DNA of 64,000 bases from positions 6,386,001 to 6,450,000 of the forward strand of contig NZ_CP150300.1 of NCBI RefSeq assembly GCF_037991315.1. The letters are read 5' to 3'. A model generated the notes under the pieces. It worked only from the letters and a program-made list of their open reading frames with translations. It made no database searches and was not told the origin of the DNA. Shown here one piece after another: positions 23,779 to 32,913 of this stretch (within the stretch, counting starts at the first letter, position 1; the number at the start of each line of letters is the position of its first letter). Source of the DNA: Paenibacillus sp. FSL H8-0079 (GTDB lineage Bacteria; Bacillota; Bacilli; Paenibacillales; Paenibacillaceae). A program made the translations under genes and the position numbers.

Positions 23779-24450
23779 TCATTCGGGCACATGAGACTTC
23801 ATGTATACCCCTTTTTTGTACACAGACTTAATCGTAAAATGTACACCCAGCTTGCGATTCGTCCGATAGATTAGCGAGTTAATCTCGTCGATCCCTACCG
23901 CTTCACTCTCCAGCATACTACGCTCCGGCCACACCTGAGCCACAATCTGTTCCCTTGTCACAAAGTGGTCCAGTTGACTGTACAGCAGCTTGAACAGCTG
24001 ATACTCCTTCTTGGATAGCGGAATCTCCACTTCACCGATCTGCACCGTTTGCAGGTGATCCTGTAAACGTACGCCCTCACCCAGCAGATCCGACACACGA
24101 TATTCCCTCGTCTCTCCAAGGTCACCTTCCGTGCGAAGCTGGATCAGGCCATTGACCAACGTCAGGCTGTCTCCCTCGCCAAACGGATATTTCTCATAGG
24201 GAACGAGGCGCTGCCCGTTCAGTTCGGTTCCATTTTTGCTATCCAGATCCTCGATCCATAGCTGTTGCTGTACATCATAATGAATGCGGCAATGCCGCTT
24301 CGATATCATCTGATTATAGACAGACAAGTCCAATTCACTACCGCCCGTATAACGTCCCACCGTAATGGAGCGACCCTGGCTTACATAAGCGAATGAGCCG
24401 TCACTTTCCTGTCCTGGCGTACGAATGACGATTTTTGCCGTCTCCCGCAT
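23779..24450 (-). CDS. FHA domain fused to OmpR-type winged helix
   Basis: A 223-residue protein with an unusual architecture. Residues 15-108 are an FHA phosphothreonine-binding domain: ITVGRYTGGSELDLSVYN, then MISKRHCRIHYD and IEDLDSKNGTELNG, with the conserved GR, S-x2-H and NG features. Residues 130-220 are a PhoB-like DNA-binding winged helix (IPLSKKEYQLFKLLYSQ, then INSLIYRTNRKL and the SVYKKGVYM wing). There is no receiver domain, so DNA binding may be switched by a phosphorylated partner. No Ser/Thr kinase is encoded nearby. It is followed by the methyltransferase gene. Confidence 0.85.
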   Translation of the reverse strand: MRETAKIVIRTPGQESDGSFAYVSQGRSITVGRYTGGSELDLSVYNQMISKRHCRIHYDVQQQLWIEDLDSKNGTELNGQRLVPYEKYPFGEGDSLTLVNGLIQLRTEGDLGETREYRVSDLLGEGVRLQDHLQTVQIGEVEIPLSKKEYQLFKLLYSQLDHFVTREQIVAQVWPERSMLESEAVGIDEINSLIYRTNRKLGVHFTIKSVYKKGVYMKSHVPE

Positions 24451-24683
24451 GTTATTCTCCCACCTTCAATGATCACTCACTCGATCTCTATAAACATTTC
24501 ATAACAATAATGATAAGATCATCAGATTTGTTCCATTGTTTGCACCGCTATAGTTCAATATAGTGGTATACAAGAACGATTTATGTTTGGTTCTACTCAC
24601 TCTACTATACCAGACGTTGTGCTTTTTTTCTCATGACGGCCGGATGTCTACTTTAGCTCATTCAACAAGAAAGGTACCTTCTA

Positions 24684-24839
24684 ATGAACAAAAAAAACAT
24701 TTTCATATACGTATTGCTCGCCTTTGCCCTGTCCATGACATTAACCGTGCTCTCCCGTATGAACGATGATGGCGGAGAATCACTGAAAGGCACATCGGCT
24801 GCCGAAACCTCATGGTTACAAATGAAGATCCAACCCTAA
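24684..24839 (+). CDS. Small single-pass membrane peptide
   Basis: A 51-residue ORF, too short for usual cut-offs. Residues 1-5 are basic (MNKKN), residues 6-24 form one hydrophobic helix (IFIYVLLAFALSMTLTVLS), and a short polar tail follows. AGAAAGG stands 9 nt before the ATG and a good terminator follows about 90 bp after the stop, both supporting a real gene. It is divergent from the FHA-regulator gene across about 230 bp. No family is recognised; a regulatory or envelope role is possible. Confidence 0.6.
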   Translation: MNKKNIFIYVLLAFALSMTLTVLSRMNDDGGESLKGTSAAETSWLQMKIQP

Positions 24840-24929
24840 GTCTACTCTATTATAACGTGATCTACGCGCAAAACGTTTCACGAATGTCATAATAGGCTAT
24901 GGCATCGAATCCAAATTAAAACAGATCAA

Positions 24930-24975
24930 TAAGGCCCCAGATTGCTTCTCACAGCAGCCCGGAGCCTTATTTTGG
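24930..24975 (+). terminator. Terminator after the small membrane peptide gene
   Basis: AATAAGGC (24930-24937) pairs with GCCTTATT (24966-24973) and is followed by TT. The loop of about 28 nt can form further pairs. Confidence 0.65.
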
Positions 24976-25272
24976 ATTGTAAAACAATACCGAAAGTATA
25001 GATGATTGCATGACTTCAATCATAAACTGCCCGGCACGCAGATGGATTTCAGCCATTTCTGCTGGTGACATTTCTTAGTTTTGTGATTTCGGTTTCCTCT
25101 CCACCTTTCAACCCAACAATTCTCCATTTAATCACGGTGTTAACGGGTAGAGTACAGACTACTTGCAAGTAGATTTCTGTTAGGTGCTTCTGGATTATCG
25201 AGGAACGCCTTTTATGGAAGATTATATAACATAAATTTAACTTAAATTATAAATAATGTTAATCATATGTCA
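24976..25272. other. Intergenic stretch without a clear gene
   Basis: No ORF with a ribosome binding site was found. Base composition turns AT-rich toward the right, where the next three genes share that bias. Confidence 0.4.
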
Positions 25273-25300
25273 TTCATGGTTTCATTTTCTTTGATATAAT
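25273..25300 (+). promoter_or_regulatory. Candidate promoter of the lipoprotein gene
   Basis: A perfect -10 TATAAT (25295-25300) with a weak -35 TTCATG (25273-25278) at 16 bp spacing, about 30 bp upstream of the GTG start. Confidence 0.5.
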
Positions 25301-25330
25301 TTCTGCTAGGTCTACGAAAGGAGATCATAG

Positions 25331-25933
25331 GTGAAAAAAGAGATTGGTGTATTGATGTTGTTATGTATCGTTTTTCTTTCAGGATGTGGTGGATCAGGTA
25401 AGCCCGCATCGGTTATGCAAGGTTCGGGTGAGTCCCCGAGTAAACAAGTAACAACACAGCAAAATAATGAGTATTGTTCTGTAGAACGTACGAGTTTGGA
25501 TAGTGAAACTGAAAAATATTTCTATGGAACTTGGAACGTTGAGAAGCTTTTAGGATTTGCAAATTCATATAATGATGCCTCAGAATATCCAACAGGTCAA
25601 AAATTTATTGGTGATGAAATAATCATCAAAAAAGACTTATTTTCATCAAAAGGAATTAAAAACTACAGTAAATATCAAACTGAACTAAGAAACCCATTAT
25701 ATGAGTTTACAGCGACATGCAATAATTCAGATTCTTTTTATAGATTATATAAATTAGATATTCCAAACTTAAATAAAAATGATGCCGTAAAAGCAATAGG
25801 TGTAAGTAACCCTTCTACAAAAATTAGTATACCTGTAAGTTTAAGTTTTTTTGTTGTTAATAACGAGAAGCTTATCTTGTTATCAGAGGCAACTATCTTT
25901 GAGCTTAAGAAAATCTCGGATAAAATGAATTAA
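25331..25933 (+). CDS. Small lipoprotein of unknown function
   Basis: A 200-residue predicted lipoprotein. The signal peptide is about 18 residues with lipobox LSGC, and the mature protein begins CGGSGKPASV. Residues 60-75 (EKYFYGTWNVEKLLGFANS) resemble the opening of small lipocalin-like or stress-type lipoproteins, but I do not recognise a family. The gene starts with GTG after AAGGAG and is noticeably AT-rich compared with the genes to its left. Confidence 0.7.
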   Translation: MKKEIGVLMLLCIVFLSGCGGSGKPASVMQGSGESPSKQVTTQQNNEYCSVERTSLDSETEKYFYGTWNVEKLLGFANSYNDASEYPTGQKFIGDEIIIKKDLFSSKGIKNYSKYQTELRNPLYEFTATCNNSDSFYRLYKLDIPNLNKNDAVKAIGVSNPSTKISIPVSLSFFVVNNEKLILLSEATIFELKKISDKMN

Positions 25934-26066
25934 GGTTATGTAATTAGTTTCGTGCTAATATCCCGGAGAGATTCCCTATAATTGATTCTGAAAATTCCTA
26001 TAAATATAATTTTCAAACAAGAAAGGGCTTTTGGACAGCTCCAGTTTTTTTGAGGAGGCTATGTAA

Positions 26067-26570
26067 ATGTTAATTAAAGTATTTAAGGAATGGTCGGACC
26101 AAAATAATGGTCGAATTAAAATACTTGCTCCTACTGGGAAAATGACTGCTATGAATAAATTCAAACCAGGTGCATCCGAAGATAAAATTAAAGAGCTTTC
26201 GGAGTATTTTTCTACTCCATTACCTCCAGATTACATAAGCTTTTTACAATTATGTAATGGAGCGTCCTTGTTTGAAGACCCTGAATATGGCGGGGAGAGC
26301 TTCTTATATTCAGCCCAAGATGTTATACATTACAATGAAGCATCAGATAATAAGATTGTGGTCGCCAATATTCTTGATGATCGAATCCTAATTGATTTAG
26401 AGCTTTGGAGTTCAGGTGATGAGCAATATCTGTTGCTTTGTGAGAGTTTATATTCTGTTGAACATACAGGATCTTTTCACAGTAACTTTGAGACATGGTT
26501 AGAACGTTTTATAATCTCTCAGGGCGAGAAGTTCTGGTATTGGAAAACAAAGCGTAGTTTTGAAGAATAA
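26067..26570 (+). CDS. SMI1/KNR4 (SUKH) family protein
   Basis: A 167-residue protein with the SUKH fold: PGASEDKIKELSEYFSTPLPPDYISFLQLCNGASLF is the typical opening (helix, then LPPDY..FL...NG), and the DDRILIDL and YLLLCESLYSVEHTG strands follow. Many SUKH proteins are immunity factors against contact-dependent or polymorphic toxins, but stand-alone copies are also common. GAGGAGG precedes the ATG. No toxin gene is adjacent, so an immunity role is not supported by context. Its codon use is AT-rich like its two neighbours. Confidence 0.8.
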   Translation: MLIKVFKEWSDQNNGRIKILAPTGKMTAMNKFKPGASEDKIKELSEYFSTPLPPDYISFLQLCNGASLFEDPEYGGESFLYSAQDVIHYNEASDNKIVVANILDDRILIDLELWSSGDEQYLLLCESLYSVEHTGSFHSNFETWLERFIISQGEKFWYWKTKRSFEE

Positions 26571-26626
26571 CAGATAGGATCAGTAGTCTGACCCGTAATT
26601 ATAGCTTAATTGGCGGAGGTATGCGT

Positions 26627-26953
26627 ATGCTCAATGAAAAAGAGATTCAAATTAAAGAGAGGATACAAGAAAGGTACGATATTACGGAGCAAATATATTC
26701 AGCTTGGTTTACTGAAAATCCCACGATGCTTTTACCGAAAAGTAGATTCTACCAAAAGGAAAACATAGAAAAGTACAGGGCCATCTCATATCTGCTAGAC
26801 AGAGGATATATCGTTGCACAGCCCGTAGAGAATGATCCGGAGACAGTTGCAGTAACTATAACCCCTGACGGGATAGACTACTATGAGCAAGGATATCTTA
26901 ATGGAAAAGCAAACGGCTTTCAAATCGTCGAAGAGATTAAGAACACGAAGTAA
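26627..26953 (+). CDS. Small cytoplasmic protein of unknown function
   Basis: A 108-residue protein. The N-terminal half is helical (EKEIQIKERIQERYDITEQIYSAW); the middle looks like a winged helix (KYRAISYLLDRGYIVAQPVEN, then VAVTITPDGIDYYEQG), as in YjcQ-type small DNA-binding proteins. The ATG at 26627 lies 7 nt after GGAGG; the ATG at 26621 is too close. A strong terminator follows. The DNA-binding idea is inference from pattern only. Confidence 0.6.
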   Translation: MLNEKEIQIKERIQERYDITEQIYSAWFTENPTMLLPKSRFYQKENIEKYRAISYLLDRGYIVAQPVENDPETVAVTITPDGIDYYEQGYLNGKANGFQIVEEIKNTK

Positions 26954-26960
26954 AGAATTG

Positions 26961-27001
26961 TGGAAGGCCTCTGGATTTGAAACACTTCCAGAGGCCTTCC
27001 A
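26961..27001 (+). terminator. Terminator of the AT-rich gene group
   Basis: A near-perfect 15-bp stem (26961-26975 with 26987-27001, core GGAAGGCCTCTGGA) is followed by TTTATTT. Confidence 0.82.
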
Positions 27002-27085
27002 TTTATTTCAAATGAAAACATACACCAGCAATAACGCAGTTCAAACCTCCCCAACACATCATGGGCTTGAAGTATAATCATTATA

Positions 27086-29674
27086 TCAATCTTGTTCATC
27101 CTCAGATACATTCGGTTCGTCGTCAGGCTTCGCTGCCTCCCTGGACTGTATTTCCTCCATCCGGCTGGACACCTTCTGATACAGGTAAGAGATCCCAAGC
27201 AGTAGTACGCCAAAGCTGAAATAGGCAAAGATTTTACTGCCCGAGGTAAGCATCCCCACATCATAGAACACCATCTTACCCGTGGCGAACAATGTTAGGC
27301 CCAGGCCCAGACGCCGAATCATGACATATTTTCTACGGAATCCATAGGCAATATAGAGAATCGCCAGCAGCAGATAGATCAGGCTGAACATCAGCCCCAC
27401 ATCACCCCAATGGAACTGGATCGTCAGGAATACGGTGATGACACCCAGCAGATACACCCCTGCGATAACCGGGTACCATTCAATGCTCTTGAACTGCCCA
27501 CGGATGCCTGCAATTAGCAGATCCCTTCCTGCAAAGAATACCCCTACATTAAAGATAATTAGCACCAGCAAACCAACAATCTCCGCCGCCGTATGCTGTT
27601 GAACTTCCGGCTGAAGCGCTGGCATGGTTAAGGTTACGGCCAGTGCAATACAGCAGCCGATAGCATGCAAGAAAGTGGTATACACCTGCACGTATTGATC
27701 ATGCAGCAGCTTCACCTTGCTCAGTCCATAAGCCAATGCAATGGTGAGCGCTGCGAACATGAGCAACTTGTAGAACATGTATAACAGGAACGTCCCATCG
27801 ACAGCTCTGGTATACAATTCATTCGACTCATACAGCACGTATAACCACAGATTCGCAAGTGTCACATACTTGAATCCGTTCAGGAAACCCAGCTCCAGCG
27901 GGCTATAATTGAATCTCTCTCTGGAAGATGAGTTGCTGTGAACTGCCCAGGCATAATACAGTGTAATAAGCACAGTTCCCAGCGTAATGCTGGAGTATTT
28001 TAACATGAAGTAAGAACGTTCCCCGATGAAGAATAACTCCAGCAGATCGTAGTACACAAAAGTGATTAGACATAGAAGAACGATGCCCCAACCTGCACGT
28101 TCCACCGATTTGAGCCTTTTCAGATGTCCGAGCGTAACTAGCAGAACCCCTTCAATCAGCCAGCCCATCGATAACCACTTGGCCCCGAACTGGAACGGAA
28201 TAATCAGAATGGCGAACGTCAGGGAAGTGACATAAAAGAGCAGAATCGTCTGTTTCTCCTGAGCCATATTTCGCTGGACGAATCGTGCGAGGCCCAGATA
28301 CACCACACAGAAGATCAACGCCAGCAAGCCCTGAGCATCATTCCAATCCGCCACATCAAACAGTACGTATAACATTAGACAGCTAATGCTCGTATTCATA
28401 GCGAGTAGAGCGAAATCCCACCAGGTTAACTTCATCCGGTGTTTGAATGGATATGCCAGCGTAATCCCCAGATATAATGCAAACGTCACAATGGAATACA
28501 ACATGCCAATCTTCTCATTTGGCGACAGCCATAAGAGGATGAGCATAGACGGTGTATTAAATAGGAAACTGATATAGTGCACCACCGGCCACCGTTTGCC
28601 GAATGAAATGAACACAATAATGCCGTTTAAGAGCAGCAGATAGATCATAGCTACATAGACAGCAGGGCCCTCAAGCCCGAACGAGAACATGTAGGAGAAT
28701 AACGGAAGATAGCCGCCCACCAAACCTAGTGAACAGATGGTCTTCGACTGGTATCTCAAGGACAACAATACGGAGATTGCCGATACCAATACAGACAGGG
28801 CAAGTCCCGTATATAACCCGATAATATGCAGTAAAAAGTAACTATAGAAGATGGAGCCGAACAAGACGGATATCCCACCGCCGAGCAGCCCCATCGCAAA
28901 CGTCTGCCTTTTGCGGCGGAACAGCCACTCTCCTCCAGCAAGCATCAATGCACCGAGCAGGAAAAAAGCTCCGCTCTTCATCTCGTCATTAAACCAGGTC
29001 GTGTACGAGTGTTGAAACGCTGCTCCAACCCCCAGAATGAGGAGTAGAATGGCAACCTTGTTGATCCAGCTGAGTCCAATCTTCATCTCCATGCGATTCT
29101 GCTTGATCCGGCGTTGAATAGTCTCTTCGCTTAACCCTTCCTCCGCCATCTGCTCATATCCACGTTCCATGTGCCCACGCAGAGCCTCTTCTCTCTCCCG
29201 TACGGCTCGTCTGTGCGTTTCAATGCGCTCATTCACCTCTGCCGCAAGGTAAGCAATCCTCTCCTTCACCTCGTCGGAATCCTCTTGCAACTCCTGTGTT
29301 GCCTGGTTGTACAGCGCGTTTAGATTGGACTTGGTTCGATGTTCATGGAATGCAATTCGATCATTATGTACCGCTGTTTTCCCTTGAAAATAGGTCTCCA
29401 TCTTCTCCCGGGATACCCGGATCAGATTCAGCTTCTCATCCAGCATCTGCTCGGATAACGCCATGCGAAGACGCGCATTCTCTTCTTCCATCTTGCGCGA
29501 GCGAAGTTCAAGCTGTTGCAGCTTGAGCTTGTGGGCTTCGTACTGTTCCTGCAATTGTTCATTCTGAACGATCAGGTCATCGGACTCGTATTCCTGAAGC
29601 AGGGCGTTATACTCCTTCGCCAGTTGCTTCTGCTGCTCCTGAACCTGCCCAAGCCGTTCCTTAAACTCCTTCAT
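27086..29674 (-). CDS. DUF2339 polytopic membrane protein
   Basis: An 862-residue protein. Residues 1-195 are a long charged coiled coil (EFKERLGQVQEQQKQLAKEYN, later repeated Glu/Arg/Gln heptads). Residues 200-840 contain more than 20 hydrophobic helices, opening with IGLSWINKVAILLLILGVGAAF, the family signature, and repeated GLGLTLFATGKMVFYDV-type ends. The C-terminal 20 residues are acidic. DUF2339 proteins are widespread, and some are annotated near envelope genes, but no function is established. It is monocistronic. Confidence 0.82.
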   Translation of the reverse strand: MKEFKERLGQVQEQQKQLAKEYNALLQEYESDDLIVQNEQLQEQYEAHKLKLQQLELRSRKMEEENARLRMALSEQMLDEKLNLIRVSREKMETYFQGKTAVHNDRIAFHEHRTKSNLNALYNQATQELQEDSDEVKERIAYLAAEVNERIETHRRAVREREEALRGHMERGYEQMAEEGLSEETIQRRIKQNRMEMKIGLSWINKVAILLLILGVGAAFQHSYTTWFNDEMKSGAFFLLGALMLAGGEWLFRRKRQTFAMGLLGGGISVLFGSIFYSYFLLHIIGLYTGLALSVLVSAISVLLSLRYQSKTICSLGLVGGYLPLFSYMFSFGLEGPAVYVAMIYLLLLNGIIVFISFGKRWPVVHYISFLFNTPSMLILLWLSPNEKIGMLYSIVTFALYLGITLAYPFKHRMKLTWWDFALLAMNTSISCLMLYVLFDVADWNDAQGLLALIFCVVYLGLARFVQRNMAQEKQTILLFYVTSLTFAILIIPFQFGAKWLSMGWLIEGVLLVTLGHLKRLKSVERAGWGIVLLCLITFVYYDLLELFFIGERSYFMLKYSSITLGTVLITLYYAWAVHSNSSSRERFNYSPLELGFLNGFKYVTLANLWLYVLYESNELYTRAVDGTFLLYMFYKLLMFAALTIALAYGLSKVKLLHDQYVQVYTTFLHAIGCCIALAVTLTMPALQPEVQQHTAAEIVGLLVLIIFNVGVFFAGRDLLIAGIRGQFKSIEWYPVIAGVYLLGVITVFLTIQFHWGDVGLMFSLIYLLLAILYIAYGFRRKYVMIRRLGLGLTLFATGKMVFYDVGMLTSGSKIFAYFSFGVLLLGISYLYQKVSSRMEEIQSREAAKPDDEPNVSEDEQD

Positions 29675-29795
29675 GAGCTTCCTCCGTTGGTTGATGTTTA
29701 ATCTTTTCCCTATATTTTACTATATGTATGCCATAAAAAGAGGTTTAAACATTAGATATATCTGTGCAATATTTCATCCGTAGGATCTCAAACGC

Positions 29796-29829
29796 AAAAA
29801 AGCCGGGAAGCAACCGCTACTCCCGACTT
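29796..29829 (-). terminator. Terminator of the LCP gene
   Basis: On the minus strand a GTCGGGA/TCCCGGC stem (29829-29803) is followed by six T. It lies about 35 bp after the LCP stop. Confidence 0.75.
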
Positions 29830-29862
29830 ATATTCATATGAGCTCTGCACAAGAATGGATGC

Positions 29863-30903
29863 TTACGCCGCATCTGGTGTATCTGCCTGATCCGCTGACT
29901 CCGGTTCAATTATCTCGGTCGCATCCGGGTCCAGCCAACTGGCGATCATACCACGCACATATTGCAGATCGTCGTCCGACAGATCGTAGAACCATACGCC
30001 ACTGCGCGTCGCACCTTCCCCCTTCAGCATGTAGTTGCTGATTGTTGGTGCACTGTCTTTCATATATAAGGACTCGGCAAACTTCACGATGAAGTCCGAA
30101 GTCATGTTGGTTGTAAAATTCGATCCGGCAATCTGGATCACGTCCGGAATCTTGGTCAGATTTTTGACCTCCAGCGCACGATTCATGAAGGCACTTAGGA
30201 AAATCCGGTGACGCATCGTCCGATTGAAATCGGAATCTTCCCGGTAACGCACATAACCAAGCGCTTCTTCGCCGCTATAGATCGGTTTGTTGGCTTCAAC
30301 GAACAGTTTCTCATGCGCTTTTGATTTGTTCTCGATGTTCTTCTTGATCGGCAGTTCAACACCGCCTACCGCATCAACAATATCCTTGAGCCCGTTAAAG
30401 TTAATCGCGGCATAGAAATCCACTTTATTCTCCAGCAAATTCTCCACCGTATCCATCGCCATCTTGGCTTCACCGTGGGCATAAGCTGAATTGATCTTCG
30501 ACTTCACATCCCGGCCGACAATTTCGGTATAGGAATCACGTGGAATGGACAGCAGCAGCACTTTATTGTCTTCTGGACGCACGACGGAATAGATGATGGT
30601 ATCCGAACGGCTTGGTTCGTTATCGCGTTGGTCAATACCGAGCAGCAACAGCGAGAATGGGTCCGTATGCTCCACAACAGGGGCATCCTTATCGCCAGCT
30701 GGCTTATAGGAGTCATCCAAGGCTTCCTTCACCGTACCTGAGGCGAACATGTTAAAGGCAAACACGACGAGTTGCTTTTGATAGATAAATCCGAGTCCTC
30801 CCAACACAAGCAGCACACTTAGGGTGATGATCAATGGCTTCTTCCATTTCTTCTTCGGTTTCTTCGGCTTCCGTCTTGTTAAATGTGCAGCACTGTTTTC
30901 CAT
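29863..30903 (-). CDS. LytR-CpsA-Psr (LCP) family cell-wall polymer ligase
   Basis: A 346-residue membrane-anchored enzyme. A basic cytoplasmic N terminus (RRKPKKPKKKWKK) precedes one helix at about 24-44. The extracellular LCP domain (about 85-270) shows FSLLLLGIDQRDNEPSRSDTIIY, LLSIPRDSYTEI, INFNGLKDIVDAVGG and YVRYREDSDFNRTMRH, including the Arg and Asp residues that bind the polyprenyl pyrophosphate. LCP proteins attach teichoic acids or other polymers to peptidoglycan. An acidic tail ends the protein. The second of two tandem ATGs was chosen because AAAGGAG is 5 nt before it and only 2 nt before the first. Confidence 0.9.
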   Translation of the reverse strand: MENSAAHLTRRKPKKPKKKWKKPLIITLSVLLVLGGLGFIYQKQLVVFAFNMFASGTVKEALDDSYKPAGDKDAPVVEHTDPFSLLLLGIDQRDNEPSRSDTIIYSVVRPEDNKVLLLSIPRDSYTEIVGRDVKSKINSAYAHGEAKMAMDTVENLLENKVDFYAAINFNGLKDIVDAVGGVELPIKKNIENKSKAHEKLFVEANKPIYSGEEALGYVRYREDSDFNRTMRHRIFLSAFMNRALEVKNLTKIPDVIQIAGSNFTTNMTSDFIVKFAESLYMKDSAPTISNYMLKGEGATRSGVWFYDLSDDDLQYVRGMIASWLDPDATEIIEPESADQADTPDAA

Positions 30904-30997
30904 CATATCTCCTTTAATAACGGGTTCTTAGAATCATTTAACTATATTAATAACACGTTTTCAATAGATTACGTTATAATCTGCTATACAAATGCAT

Positions 30998-31164
30998 GTT
31001 CAAAAAGTCTGATTTTCAGTACCGAGAAGATGGAATGAAGCTAGAAATGGAGTAGCGGAGCGTAGGGAAGACTACGTGAGCAACGGACATTTCGGCTGAA
31101 TTTCATATTCGATGCTGATGATGCTGCCAGGCATCATTCGTAATCAAAAGCGGACTTTTTGAAC
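30998..31164. repeat. MITE-like intergenic repeat with inverted ends
   Basis: The element is 167 bp long. The left end GTTCAAAAAGTCTGATTTTC and the reverse complement of the right end, GTTCAAAAAGTCCGCTTTTG, agree in 17 of 20 positions. The first 12 bases are identical. It has no ORF. It lies 34 bp before the aldo/keto reductase start, so it may sit within that gene's control region. I recall similar elements scattered in Paenibacillus genomes, but only this copy is in the window. Confidence 0.72.
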
Positions 31165-31198
31165 TACCTCTACAAGATGAACAGAGAAGGAGCGACGA

Positions 31199-32176
31199 AT
31201 GATGGAATATCGACGTTTGGGCAATAGTGGTCTGCGTGTGTCGGCACTGGGGCTCGGCACCAATGCGTTTGGCAAACGCGCAGATGAAGCAGCTTCTACC
31301 CGCATTATTCATGCAGCGATGGATCAGGGGATCAACTTTATTGATACCGCCAATATCTACGCAGGTACGGAATCGGAACGCATTATTGGACAAGCCCTTG
31401 CAGGTCGACGGGAAAACGCGGTGCTTGCTACCAAAGCCGGATTACCCCGGCATGATGGTCCCCATGGGCGGGGGTCCTCCCGCTACCATTTGCAACAAGA
31501 GCTGGAACATAGCCTGCGGCGTCTGCAAACGGATTATGTGGATCTGTACCAGATCCATACTTTTGATCCGCATACACCGCTGGATGAAACACTGCGCACA
31601 CTGGACGATATGGTCACTTCCGGTAAAGTTCGTTACATCGGAGCCTCCAACTACGCAGCTTGGGAGCTGATGAAAGCTTTAGGCATCAGTGAACAGAAAG
31701 GCTATGTGCGCTACATCTCCACCCAAACTAGCTACTCTCTGGCAGACCGTACACCCGAGCTTGAACTGATTCCGATGTGTCTCGATCAGGGTGTAGGCAT
31801 TATTCCGTATTTCCCATTGGCAGGCGGTATTCTGACAGGTAAATATAACGGACAGACCAGCGTACCTTCCGGTTCCAGAGCAGACACCGATCCGTCCTTC
31901 AACCGTTTCCTACTGGAGCATAATATCCAACTGAGTGAACAAGTGAGTGCAAAAGCTGCCTCATATGGTTGCTCCCCGAGCGTGCTGTCGCTCGCATGGC
32001 TACTGACACGTCCAACTGTATCGACAGTGATTGTCGGGGCTACACGCACCGAACAGCTGGAACATAATCTGGCTAGTCTGGACATGTCACTGCCCGATGA
32101 GCTGTTGTCCGATCTGGATCAGATCAGCGACTCTTTCCGTCGCCGCGAGCCATTTGCATCCTATCGAATCGATTGA
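31199..32176 (+). CDS. Aldo/keto reductase (beta-subunit-like, AKR family)
   Basis: A 325-residue NADPH-dependent oxidoreductase with a TIM-barrel. YRRLGNSGLRVSALGLGT opens the barrel. The catalytic tetrad is visible: Asp and Tyr in FIDTANIYAGTESE (about 49-54), Lys in LATKAG (about 80) and His in YQIHTFD (about 118). The cofactor end is VIVGATRTEQLEHNLASL. It resembles the YhdN/YccK type of general stress reductases. GAAGGAG precedes tandem ATGs. The repeat at 30998-31164 lies directly upstream. The substrate is unknown. Confidence 0.88.
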   Translation: MMEYRRLGNSGLRVSALGLGTNAFGKRADEAASTRIIHAAMDQGINFIDTANIYAGTESERIIGQALAGRRENAVLATKAGLPRHDGPHGRGSSRYHLQQELEHSLRRLQTDYVDLYQIHTFDPHTPLDETLRTLDDMVTSGKVRYIGASNYAAWELMKALGISEQKGYVRYISTQTSYSLADRTPELELIPMCLDQGVGIIPYFPLAGGILTGKYNGQTSVPSGSRADTDPSFNRFLLEHNIQLSEQVSAKAASYGCSPSVLSLAWLLTRPTVSTVIVGATRTEQLEHNLASLDMSLPDELLSDLDQISDSFRRREPFASYRID

Positions 32177-32184
32177 AACAACCG

Positions 32185-32223
32185 AAATAAACCTCCCGAC
32201 GGATAAAGTCAGGAGGTTTATTT
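32185..32223 (+). terminator. Terminator of the aldo/keto reductase gene
   Basis: A perfect 12-bp stem AAATAAACCTCC/GGAGGTTTATTT (32185-32196 with 32212-32223) is followed by GTCTTTT. Confidence 0.85.
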
Positions 32224-32319
32224 GTCTTTTATAGCGGCACTATAATTATTAGTAATTAGAAAAACTTCCAGTTCCACTACATTCTGTAGTTTAATAAAAT
32301 AAAAAATATATATTATGAA

Positions 32320-32781
32320 TTAACCCTCTGTTTTTTGGCGAAGAAACTCCTGCATGATCTCCAAATACTCTCCCTTACGATCATCCAAAGTTTCGAAGAA
32401 TGCCTTGTCCGATTCCTCGACAAGATGAATTCCCTCCACAGCCAATCGGGTTCCTTCTTCCGTTGTTGTGATAATATTGGCACGCGTATCCGTCTGATGA
32501 CGAGCGCGGGTAATTAATCCCCTTTTTTCAAGAGCACGTAGAACCTGAGAAGTTACGTTAACATCCACCTTGGCAAACTGAGCAATCTGAACCTGAGTTA
32601 CGCCTTTGCCTTCCTCATCGTGTTCATTGAGCCATAAACAGGCGTGCAACAACACAAATTGGGGCTGTGTTAGTTCGAGTGGCTCCAACACCCGACGTAC
32701 TTCCTTTTGCCACATCGCTGTAACCTGCCATAGCAGGTATCCCGGGCTTTCTTGTGCGTTTTTATACTGTGAGCTTGTCAT
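32320..32781 (-). CDS. MarR-family transcriptional regulator
   Basis: A 153-residue winged-helix regulator. LELTQPQFVLLHACLWL, then VTQVQIAQFAKVDVNVTSQVLRALEKRGLITRARHQTDTRANIITTTEEG covers the DNA-binding domain with its Asp-x-Arg wing. The ATG at 32781 was chosen because GGAGG lies just upstream; the longer frame to 32829 has no ribosome site. The target genes are not evident; neighbours on both sides point away or belong to other units. Confidence 0.87.
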   Translation of the reverse strand: MTSSQYKNAQESPGYLLWQVTAMWQKEVRRVLEPLELTQPQFVLLHACLWLNEHDEEGKGVTQVQIAQFAKVDVNVTSQVLRALEKRGLITRARHQTDTRANIITTTEEGTRLAVEGIHLVEESDKAFFETLDDRKGEYLEIMQEFLRQKTEG

Positions 32782-32913
32782 CTCATACCTCCATGATGTG
32801 CGACCTTGTGCAACAGAATATGTATCCATCAGACATTACAGAAAGTCCGTTATTCATATAACGATGATGGAAACACATCCGTTGCAACTCTGTGAGTGCT
32901 TTTTCAAAAAAAG

